Assembly (NCBI GenBank): GCA_964539135.1
Contig: CAZIFG010000001.1
Span: forward strand, 124,001 to 188,000
DNA length: 64,000 nucleotides
Direction: 5' to 3'
Origin: CAZIFG01 sp964539135
GTDB taxonomy: Bacteria > Margulisbacteria > Marinamargulisbacteria > GCA-2716485 > CAZIFG01
Below the pieces are notes generated by a model. The model was given only the letters and a program-made list of their open reading frames with translations, was not told the DNA's origin and searched no databases. Position 1 is the stretch's first letter; the number at the start of each line of letters is the position of its first letter. The position numbers and the translations under genes were made by a program. Positions 16,724 to 24,173 of this stretch are shown here, in pieces.

Positions 16724-17404
16724 ATGTTAAAACAGTATTTTTCTTCCTCCATCGGTAAAAAACAGATGGTGGCAATTACAGGACTGATGATGGTTCTGTT
16801 TTTGATTGGGCATTTATCGGGCAATATGCTCCTTTATAAGGGTCCAGACGCTTATAATGGGTACGCTGAGTTCTTAAAGAGTTTAGGCGGTATTTTGTGG
16901 TTTATGCGCATTGGCATGATTACAGCTGTTGTTTTACATTTTTATTTTACGATTTCTTTGGTGATTCAAAATAGAAGAGCGCGAGGCAGCGCTTATGCAG
17001 CGCCTTTGCATAAAGAGACACGGTCTTTATCAACGAAGTTAATGCCCGTTTCAGGACTTATTCTCTTGGCCTATATTATTACGCATCTATTGGATTATAC
17101 CTTTGTGGTTTCTCTGGATAATACATTTTTATATGGTCAGGATTTTGGATTATATGGATTGGTTGTGAATTCTTTTATGAATCCTGTTCGTGTGGTTTGG
17201 TATCTGATTGCCATGCTTTCAGTTGGGTTTCATTTGACCCATGCAGTTCAAAGTATTTTTCAAACTTTTGGATTTAATCATGCGGTTTATACCCCTGTTA
17301 TTAAAAAGGCCAGTGTATGTTTGGGTATTTTAATTGCCCTTGGATTTGCGGCAATTCCGCTTTATGTCGTATTTGTATTTAGCAGTGCGTGTGCTGTAGG
17401 TTAA
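16724..17404 (+). CDS. sdhC: Succinate dehydrogenase cytochrome b558 subunit
   Basis: Membrane anchor of a B-type succinate:quinone oxidoreductase, 226 residues with five helices, carrying two hemes b in this family. The start MLKQYFSSSIGKKQMVAITG, followed by GHLSGNMLLYKGPDAYNGYA, and the later HLLDYTF and VGFHLTHAVQSIFQTFG are typical. Candidate heme histidines occur in helices 1, 2, 4 and 5. B-type enzymes usually work with menaquinone. It is the first gene of sdhCAB and ends 10 bp before sdhA. Confidence 0.94.
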   Translation: MLKQYFSSSIGKKQMVAITGLMMVLFLIGHLSGNMLLYKGPDAYNGYAEFLKSLGGILWFMRIGMITAVVLHFYFTISLVIQNRRARGSAYAAPLHKETRSLSTKLMPVSGLILLAYIITHLLDYTFVVSLDNTFLYGQDFGLYGLVVNSFMNPVRVVWYLIAMLSVGFHLTHAVQSIFQTFGFNHAVYTPVIKKASVCLGILIALGFAAIPLYVVFVFSSACAVG

Positions 17405-17414
17405 GGAGAGTTCA

Positions 17415-19334
17415 ATGACGCATATTTTAGATTCAAAAGTTCCTTCAGGTCCTATAGAAGAAAAATGGACGAAGCATAAATTCGATATGAAATTGGTTAA
17501 CCCTGCCAATAAACGAAAATTTACGGTTATTGTTGTTGGGACAGGATTAGCAGGCGCTTCAGCGGCGGCTACGATGGCCGAGCTGGGCTATCATGTTAAG
17601 TCTTTTTGTTTTCAAGATAGTCCTCGACGTGCGCATAGTATTGCGGCTCAGGGTGGTATTAATGCGGCTAAAAACTACCCCAATGATGGGGATAGTGTTC
17701 ATCGTCTTTTTTACGATACTGTAAAAGGCGGAGACTATCGGTCTCGCGAAGCGAATGTGCATCGTTTGGCCGAGGTTTCTTTAAATATTATTGACCAATG
17801 TGCGGCTCAAGGGGTTCCTTTTGCGCGAGAGTATGGAGGCTTATTGGATAATCGCTCTTTTGGCGGTGCCCAAGTATCCCGTACGTTTTATGCGCGTGGC
17901 CAAACCGGACAACAACTTCTTTTAGGCGCCTACAGTGCCTTAATGAAAGAAGTGGATAATGGGGGTGTTACGCTTTATACCCGACGTGAAATGTTGGAAT
18001 TGGTTCTTGTGGATGGTCGTGCGCGTGGGATTATTGTTCGTAATTTGGTGACGGGCGAAATTGAAAAACATGAAGGCGATGCCGTGTGTTTGGCAACCGG
18101 TGGTTATGGCAATGTTTTCTTTTTATCTACCAATGCCATGGGGAGCAATGTTACGGCAGCCTGGCGTGCGCATAAAAAGGGTGCTTTTTTTGCGAACCCT
18201 TGTTATACGCAAATTCATCCGACTTGCATTCCTGTTCATGGGGATATGCAATCTAAATTGACATTGATGAGTGAAAGTTTACGTAATGATGGTCGGGTAT
18301 GGGTGCCTAAAAAACCAGGAGATACGCGACTTCCAAGTCAAATTCCAGATAGTGAGAGAGACTATTATTTGGAACGTAAATATCCCAGTTTTGGGAACTT
18401 AGTACCTCGAGATTTGGCGTCTCGTAATGCAAAATCTGTGTGTGATGATGGATTGGGTGTAGGTTCTTCTGCGTTGGCGGTTTATTTGGATTTTGCGGAT
18501 GCGATCCGACGTTTAGGGGAACCTGTTGTGAAAGAACGTTATGGCAATCTTTTTGATATGTATGAGCGTATTTCAGGTGAAAATCCCTATGAAACACCTA
18601 TGAAAATTTATCCTGCTGTTCATTATACGATGGGGGGCTTGTGGGTAGATTATGAACTTCAAAGTACGATTCCAGGCCTTTTTGTTTTGGGTGAAGCGAA
18701 CTTTTCGGATCACGGGGCGAATCGCTTGGGAGCAAGTGCTCTTATGCAAGGCCTTGCGGATGGGTATTTTGTTGCACCCTATACCGTAGGAAACTATTTG
18801 GCACAAGGCGGTCTTAAAAAAGTCAGTACAGATGATGCTGAATTTAAGGCAGCGGCAGAACAAGCAACGGGACAAATCTCTAAGTTGTTGTCCATTAAAG
18901 GGAAGCGTACTGTGGATGATTTCCATAAGGAATTGGGGCTCTTGATGTGGGATAAGTGCGGTATGTCACGTACAGATGCAGGCTTAAAAGAGGCCCTTGA
19001 AAAGATCCCTCAAATTCGAGAAGAGTTTTGGAAAAATGTCACAGTGACAGGATCTGCGGGTGACTTTAATCAAGTGTTGGAGCGTGCCGGACGGGTTGCT
19101 GATTTCTTAGAATTTGGTCAGCTCATGTGTGAAGATGCCTTGCATCGTAAAGAATCTTGTGGGGGGCATTTCAGAGAAGAGAGTCAAACAGAAGAAGGCG
19201 AAGCGCTTCGGAATGATGATGAGTTCTGTTATGTAGGTGCTTGGGAGTTTAAAGGACTGGATAAGGCGTCAGAGCTTCACAAGGAGCCGTTGACGTTTGA
19301 AACTGTTAAATTGTCGCAAAGAAGCTATAAGTAG
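17415..19334 (+). CDS. sdhA: Succinate dehydrogenase flavoprotein subunit
   Basis: Oxidises succinate to fumarate with covalent FAD. The 639-residue protein has the dinucleotide motif VVGTGLAGASAAATMAELG, the flavin-linked histidine H74 in RRAHSIAAQGGINAAKNYPN, the substrate region TQIHPTCIP, and the HYTMGGLWVDY and GANRLGASALMQGL segments. The AKNY...DGDSVHRLFYDTVKGGDYRSREANV stretch is typical of the B-type enzymes of Bacteroidetes, Chlamydia and related groups. GGAG precedes the ATG. It ends 13 bp before sdhB. Confidence 0.97.
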   Translation: MTHILDSKVPSGPIEEKWTKHKFDMKLVNPANKRKFTVIVVGTGLAGASAAATMAELGYHVKSFCFQDSPRRAHSIAAQGGINAAKNYPNDGDSVHRLFYDTVKGGDYRSREANVHRLAEVSLNIIDQCAAQGVPFAREYGGLLDNRSFGGAQVSRTFYARGQTGQQLLLGAYSALMKEVDNGGVTLYTRREMLELVLVDGRARGIIVRNLVTGEIEKHEGDAVCLATGGYGNVFFLSTNAMGSNVTAAWRAHKKGAFFANPCYTQIHPTCIPVHGDMQSKLTLMSESLRNDGRVWVPKKPGDTRLPSQIPDSERDYYLERKYPSFGNLVPRDLASRNAKSVCDDGLGVGSSALAVYLDFADAIRRLGEPVVKERYGNLFDMYERISGENPYETPMKIYPAVHYTMGGLWVDYELQSTIPGLFVLGEANFSDHGANRLGASALMQGLADGYFVAPYTVGNYLAQGGLKKVSTDDAEFKAAAEQATGQISKLLSIKGKRTVDDFHKELGLLMWDKCGMSRTDAGLKEALEKIPQIREEFWKNVTVTGSAGDFNQVLERAGRVADFLEFGQLMCEDALHRKESCGGHFREESQTEEGEALRNDDEFCYVGAWEFKGLDKASELHKEPLTFETVKLSQRSYK

Positions 19335-19347
19335 AGGTGAGGGTATT

Positions 19348-20109
19348 ATGAGTTCTAAAATTAATTTGACATTAAAAGTTTGGAGACAAAGTGCCGCTCG
19401 CAGTTCAGGCACTTTTGAAACGTACGAGGCTAAAAATATTGATACGGGTTCTTCATTTCTTGAAATGTTGGACGGTGTGAATGAAGAATTACAATCGGCG
19501 GGTAAAGAGCCTATTGCGTTTGACCATGATTGTCGAGAAGGTATTTGTGGGATGTGTGGTGCGGTTGTAAATGGGCATGCTCATGGACCTCAAAAAGAAA
19601 CGACTTTATGTCAATTGCACATGAGAAAATTTAAAGATGGGGAAACCTTGGTTATTGAGCCTTTTAGATCTCGAGCTTTGCCTGTTGTTAAAGATTTGGT
19701 TGTCGATCGATCGGCTTTTGATCGTGTTATTTCGGCTGGTGGGTATGTGTCTGTTAAAACAGGGGGCGTTCCAGATGCCAATGCAATTCCCATTCCAAAA
19801 CGCAATGCGGATCTTGCGATGGATGCGGCTCAGTGTATTGGGTGTGCAGCCTGTGTTGCAGCGTGTCCGAATGCCTCTGCTATGTTGTTTGTTTCTGCTA
19901 AAGTCAGTCACTTGGCTTTATTGCCTCAGGGACAACCCGAGAGACAGCGTCGTGTGTTGAGAATGGTGTCTCAAATGGATAAAGAAGGGTTTGGAAACTG
20001 TTCCAATGAATATCAGTGTGAAGCCGCATGTCCTAAGGGGATTAGCGTTCAAAATATTGCGAGAATGAATAGAGATTATCTTAAAGCGCGGTTTGCATCG
20101 GAGCTTTAA
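19348..20109 (+). CDS. sdhB: Succinate dehydrogenase iron-sulfur subunit
   Basis: Carries electrons from the flavin to the quinone site. An N-terminal plant-type ferredoxin domain contains DCREGICGMCGAVVNG, with a downstream TLCQLH cysteine for the [2Fe-2S] cluster. The C-terminal domain has CIGCAACVAACPNASAML and QCEAACPKGI for the [4Fe-4S] and [3Fe-4S] clusters. ATG 19348 is chosen, with GAGGTGAGGG upstream; a longer frame from 19297 would run through the sdhA end. The product has 253 residues. Its stop codon shares a base with the gmhA start. Confidence 0.96.
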   Translation: MSSKINLTLKVWRQSAARSSGTFETYEAKNIDTGSSFLEMLDGVNEELQSAGKEPIAFDHDCREGICGMCGAVVNGHAHGPQKETTLCQLHMRKFKDGETLVIEPFRSRALPVVKDLVVDRSAFDRVISAGGYVSVKTGGVPDANAIPIPKRNADLAMDAAQCIGCAACVAACPNASAMLFVSAKVSHLALLPQGQPERQRRVLRMVSQMDKEGFGNCSNEYQCEAACPKGISVQNIARMNRDYLKARFASEL

Positions 20110-20705
20110 TGGACTCTCTTAAATCCTGTATTGCTCGTTCTTTTGAAGAGGCTGTGGATTTGTCTTCATCTTACTTAAGGGATGAGACGGTCCACCATCT
20201 TGTAGAACATGTTTCCCTTCATTTAGCCACGGCTTTTGATCAAGGTCATAAAGCCCTCATTTGTGGGAATGGAGGGTCTGCCTGCGATGCCATGCATTTT
20301 GCGGAGGAGTTCACGGGTCGATATCGTTCTAATAGAAGGGCTTTGCCGGTTATTTCTTTGACAGATTCGTCCCATATTACCTGTGTGGGCAATGATTACG
20401 GGTTTGAGTCTATCTTTTCTCGTGGGGTTGAGGCTTATGGTCAACCTGGTGATGTTTTTTTTGGCCTGTCTACGAGCGGTAATTCTGCTAATATTATTCG
20501 GGCTTTAGAGGCCGCACAAGAGAGGGGGCTTTATACGGTTTTGCTCTTGGGAAAAGAGGGGGGATCCCTTAAAGGGCGTGCGGATGTGGAGTTTATTGTT
20601 CCTGCGAAAACAGCGGATCGTATTCAGGAAATTCATATGACGCTTCTTCATGTTGTGATTGAAATTGTGGAGAGACACCTTTTCCCAGATCTTTATTTGG
20701 ATTGA
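20109..20705 (+). CDS. gmhA: Phosphoheptose isomerase
   Basis: Converts sedoheptulose 7-phosphate to glycero-manno-heptose 7-phosphate, the first step to ADP-heptose for LPS core. This is a SIS-domain protein of 198 residues. ICGNGGSACDAMHFAEEFTG, GLSTSGNSANIIRALEAA and the C-terminal IHMTLLHVVIEIVERHLF with its catalytic His are visible. It is fused transcriptionally and by a 1-nt overlap to sdhB, an unusual partner. Heptose use agrees with the GT9-like gene at 14200-15177 and supports an LPS outer membrane. Confidence 0.92.
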   Translation: MDSLKSCIARSFEEAVDLSSSYLRDETVHHLVEHVSLHLATAFDQGHKALICGNGGSACDAMHFAEEFTGRYRSNRRALPVISLTDSSHITCVGNDYGFESIFSRGVEAYGQPGDVFFGLSTSGNSANIIRALEAAQERGLYTVLLLGKEGGSLKGRADVEFIVPAKTADRIQEIHMTLLHVVIEIVERHLFPDLYLD

Positions 20706-20707
20706 TT

Positions 20708-20730
20708 GTCGTTTTGTTCGACGTTTTTTC
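20708..20730 (+). terminator. Short hairpin and U-run after gmhA
   Basis: GTCG and CGAC pair around a 7-nt loop, followed by GTTTTTTC. The stem is only 4-5 bp, so it would be weak. It overlaps the -35 element of the next promoter. Confidence 0.3.
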
Positions 20731-20742
20731 TTGTGATATACT
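20714..20742 (+). promoter_or_regulatory. Promoter giving a leaderless transcript
   Basis: TTGTTC (20714-20719), a 17-nt spacer and TATACT (20737-20742) form a good promoter. The -10 box ends 6 nt before the ATG at 20749, so transcription should start at the A of the start codon. There is no room for a ribosome-binding site. Confidence 0.6.
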
Positions 20743-20748
20743 TTTTTT

Positions 20749-22287
20749 ATGTTTATCACTTTAAAGCGCAGGATACTTTCTTTATTTGATGTTTTGATGG
20801 CGTTTTCAGAAAAGCGGCCGTATTGGGCTTTTTTCATTCTTTTTGTTGTTTCTTTGTGGGTTCCGTTGCTGTTGTTTTCGATTCCTTTTCAGGCGGATGA
20901 TTTTTCAGCGGCCGCTGCGGTTAGTTTTAAATCTTTAGATGGGCAATCGGCTATGCAGTATTTATATATGGATTTTTTGGATCGATTGGGGCGTGTGTAT
21001 CATTCTTTTCGATTTTTGGATTTTCATTCTCGTCATTTTTTTACCTATGAGCTATTGGGCTTTTTTTATGAAGGGTATTTTTTGGTGTCCAAGCAACTTT
21101 CAGAAAACTTGGCCCTTTTTATTTTCTTTTCGGTTCATTTTTTGAATGCCATTTTATTTTATCGGGTTGCGCATGTTTTAGATCCAAGATTTGAAACTCG
21201 CTGGCTTCGAATTTCTGCTGTTTTACTTTTTATTCCGCTTTATTTTATTCCTGAAATGTTTTCAGATATTGGTATTGCGCTTCGTATGATTTCTTTAACC
21301 TCTATGCTTTTATATATTCTGTTAAAGGCTTCTCTTGTGAAGGTTAAACAAAAAAGTGCGTTTTTTGTCTATATTCCGCTGTCTTTGTTTTTAATGTGTT
21401 GTATGTTTGATTTTTATGAGTCTACTGTTTTTGTTCTGTTTCTTATTTTTTTGTTTCGTCGTTCTTTCCTGTCTTCTTTTTATGCAAAGGTTTCTTATGT
21501 CTGTGATTTTTTAATGCTGTTTTTTCTTTCTTTTTTAAAACTTTTTTTCTTTGACTTGTCTCAAATCCCGTTAAGTTCTCAAGGAAACTTTTTTTTGTCT
21601 GGAATGACTCATTTTTTTCTTTACGTTTTTTCTTTTTTTGTTTCTAATTTTCATGGGTTTTATCTATGGGGGACATTTCCTATTCTTTTTTTTCTTTTAT
21701 ATGCATTTTATTTGTTTATATCTCGTTTTATAAATAACGCCTCTTTTGGATCTTTTTCATTTTTACAACATTTAATGCTGTTTGTTTTAGGATATGTCTT
21801 TTTTCTTTCTTTTCTAATTGCGCATTACGCCCCAAGAGGATTGTATGTGGTAGCGCCTTTCGTTTTTTTGTGTTTGGTTTATTTTATATCTGATGCTATG
21901 GGTTCCCTTTCAAAGGTGAAGGGGGGGGTTTTGGGGCTTTTATTTTTTTCTGTTTTGAATATTTACTCTAATTATTTTTATCAAAATCAGGTATCTGGTC
22001 TTTATAGAGACATGACTTACTTTGTTAACCAGTCTTCTTTTTCTTCTGCGTCGGTTATTTCTCTTTCTATAGAGGCTCTTCGGGGTGTTTCTATTTTAGA
22101 ACTGGAGGATCCAGATCTTAGGGCTCGCGCGTTTAAGTCTATTTATCGTCTTTCTTTTTTGCCTTCGGTTTCTTTATCTTACTTAGAGGCTCCGACTAAT
22201 TTGTATTCTGGTTTTTTTCCTGTTGTTAAACAGCGTCTTAAAACTCAGTTTAAATCTGTTTCTTATCATGTTTTTCTTGATCAATGA
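20749..22287 (+). CDS. Polytopic membrane protein, possible GT-C glycosyltransferase
   Basis: A 512-residue hydrophobic protein with about ten to twelve predicted helices. A first helix at about residues 28-47 is followed by FQADDFSAAAAV. An acidic pair just after the first helix is where GT-C enzymes (dolichyl-phosphate-type sugar donors) place catalytic residues, which suggests but does not prove that family. It precedes the rfb sugar genes, which fits a role in surface polysaccharide. Phe is unusually frequent. The start is inferred from the -10 box at 20737-20742. Confidence 0.6.
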   Translation: MFITLKRRILSLFDVLMAFSEKRPYWAFFILFVVSLWVPLLLFSIPFQADDFSAAAAVSFKSLDGQSAMQYLYMDFLDRLGRVYHSFRFLDFHSRHFFTYELLGFFYEGYFLVSKQLSENLALFIFFSVHFLNAILFYRVAHVLDPRFETRWLRISAVLLFIPLYFIPEMFSDIGIALRMISLTSMLLYILLKASLVKVKQKSAFFVYIPLSLFLMCCMFDFYESTVFVLFLIFLFRRSFLSSFYAKVSYVCDFLMLFFLSFLKLFFFDLSQIPLSSQGNFFLSGMTHFFLYVFSFFVSNFHGFYLWGTFPILFFLLYAFYLFISRFINNASFGSFSFLQHLMLFVLGYVFFLSFLIAHYAPRGLYVVAPFVFLCLVYFISDAMGSLSKVKGGVLGLLFFSVLNIYSNYFYQNQVSGLYRDMTYFVNQSSFSSASVISLSIEALRGVSILELEDPDLRARAFKSIYRLSFLPSVSLSYLEAPTNLYSGFFPVVKQRLKTQFKSVSYHVFLDQ

Positions 22288-22350
22288 TGCTTTTTTTTGA
22301 TGTTCTATGATATTATCTGATTTTGAAATTATATTTTATTTGGAGACCAC

Positions 22351-23130
22351 ATGAAAGTTGTTATTTTAGCAGGGGGGCTTGGCACCCGTTTAAGTGAAGA
22401 AACAGGCATTATCCCTAAGCCAATGGTTGAGATTGGGGGGAGGCCTATTTTATGGCATATTATGAAGATTTATTCTCATTTTGGTTTTAATGATTTTTTA
22501 ATTCTAACAGGCTATAAATCTCATGTTATTAAGGATTATTTTATTAATTACTACACAAGATATTCGGATATCACGGTAGATATGGCCACTCAATCTATTG
22601 AAATTCATAAAACCCGAACAGAACCCTGGAAAGTGACTTTGCTTTATACGGGAGCAGATACCATGACAGGGGGGCGGATTAAGAAGGCTCAAGAGTATCT
22701 CAATGGGGAGCCGTTTATGTTGACTTATGGAGATGGTCTTTCTGATATTAATTTGAATGCCCTTTTGGAGGCTCACCAGAAATCCGGTAAATTAGCAACT
22801 ATGACAGCGGTTCAGCAACCTGGACGTTTTGGGGCTATATCTGTGTCTGAGGATCATTCTATTCGGTCTTTTTTAGAAAAACCGAAGGGGGATGGGGCGT
22901 GGATTAATGGGGGGTTTTTTGTTTTAGAATCTGGTATATTTGATTATCTTCCAGGGGACGATTCTACCATTTGGGAGCAAAAACCCTTGCAATCTTTGGC
23001 GCAAAATGGGCAACTCAATGCTTACAAACATGAGGGATTTTGGCGGCCGATGGATACTTTGAAAGATAAACTTGATTTAACGACCTTATGGAATTCTGGA
23101 ACTTCGCCTTGGAAAGTATGGACCCTTTAA
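22351..23130 (+). CDS. rfbF: Glucose-1-phosphate cytidylyltransferase
   Basis: Makes CDP-glucose from CTP and glucose 1-phosphate, the entry step to CDP-3,6-dideoxyhexoses. The nucleotidyltransferase start VVILAGGLGTRLSEETGIIP with KPMVEIGG, the TYGDGLSDINL metal site, and FGAISV, FLEKPKGDGAWINGGFFV and WRPMDTLKD are typical of RfbF. The length of 259 residues is normal. A GGAG ribosome-binding site precedes it. It overlaps rfbG by 13 nt. Confidence 0.95.
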   Translation: MKVVILAGGLGTRLSEETGIIPKPMVEIGGRPILWHIMKIYSHFGFNDFLILTGYKSHVIKDYFINYYTRYSDITVDMATQSIEIHKTRTEPWKVTLLYTGADTMTGGRIKKAQEYLNGEPFMLTYGDGLSDINLNALLEAHQKSGKLATMTAVQQPGRFGAISVSEDHSIRSFLEKPKGDGAWINGGFFVLESGIFDYLPGDDSTIWEQKPLQSLAQNGQLNAYKHEGFWRPMDTLKDKLDLTTLWNSGTSPWKVWTL

Positions 23131-24173
23131 TTTTTAAACATAAACGGGTTCTAATTACAGGACATACAGGGTTTAAAGGCGGGTGGCTTGTTTTTCTGCT
23201 TAAGGAATTGGGCGCAACTATTACGGGGTACTCTTTACCGCCTGATACGCAGCCTTCTTTTTTTGAGGTTTGCCATGTTTCGAGTCTTTGTGAGTCTGTT
23301 TTTGGAGATATTCGAGATTTTGATAAGGTTCGAGATACCCTAGCTGATTATAAACCAGAAATTGTGTTTCATTTGGCCGCGCAACCTTTGGTGAGACGGT
23401 CTTACTTGGAACCTCGCGAAACCTATGAAACCAATGTGATGGGAACTTTGAATGTATTAGAGGCGGCGAGGATGGTCGGATCTGTTTCCGCTTTTATTAA
23501 TGTGACGTCTGATAAATGTTATTTGAATCGAGAAAAAGACTATGCGTATCAAGAAACAGATCCTTTTGGGGGGTATGATATTTATTCTTCTAGTAAAGCG
23601 TGTTCTGAAATTTTGACAGCGTCTTATAGACAGTCTTTTTTACAGTCTGGGGATGGGTTTCTATTGGCCAGTGCGCGTGCTGGGAATGTGATCGGTGGGG
23701 GTGATTGGTCTGAGGATCGTTTAATTCCGGATTGTGTCCGTGCCCTTTCTACTCAACGTGTGATAGAGATTCGAAATCCCCTGTCGATTCGACCTTGGCA
23801 GCATGTTTTAGAGCCCCTTAAAGGCTACCTGATGTTGGCAGAATCTTTACTGAAAGGTGATTGCAGGTTTGCAGACGGGTTTAATTTTGGGCCTGATTTG
23901 GATGCCCCAGTTTTAACTGTTCAGGATGTTGTGTCTGCTGTTATTTCAAATTGGGGTTCAGGCGAAATGCGTGTGGATGCTTCAGATTCTTTGCATGAAG
24001 CGGTTCTTCTTCAATTGGATAGTACCAAGGCCACGCAAACTTTGGGTTGGAAACCCCATTATTCTGCGTATGACGCTATTGAAAGAACAATGGGGTGGTA
24101 TAAGCGGTATTTAAATTATGAGGATATGCAGGTATTCACGAAGTCTCAAATTAGGGAGTATTTAGAATTATGA
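23118..24173 (+). CDS. rfbG: CDP-glucose 4,6-dehydratase
   Basis: Short-chain dehydrogenase/reductase that converts CDP-glucose to CDP-4-keto-6-deoxyglucose using bound NAD. The motif ITGHTGFKGGWL, the HLAAQPLVRRSYLEPRETYE segment, the TSDKCY serine/threonine region and the catalytic YDIYSSSK are visible; ARAGNVIGGGDWSEDRLIPD and RPWQHVLEPL are diagnostic for RfbG. ATG 23118 gives the family N-terminus (351 residues); a frame from 23088 lies within rfbF. The stop overlaps the next ATG (ATGA). Confidence 0.95.
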   Translation: MDPLIFKHKRVLITGHTGFKGGWLVFLLKELGATITGYSLPPDTQPSFFEVCHVSSLCESVFGDIRDFDKVRDTLADYKPEIVFHLAAQPLVRRSYLEPRETYETNVMGTLNVLEAARMVGSVSAFINVTSDKCYLNREKDYAYQETDPFGGYDIYSSSKACSEILTASYRQSFLQSGDGFLLASARAGNVIGGGDWSEDRLIPDCVRALSTQRVIEIRNPLSIRPWQHVLEPLKGYLMLAESLLKGDCRFADGFNFGPDLDAPVLTVQDVVSAVISNWGSGEMRVDASDSLHEAVLLQLDSTKATQTLGWKPHYSAYDAIERTMGWYKRYLNYEDMQVFTKSQIREYLEL

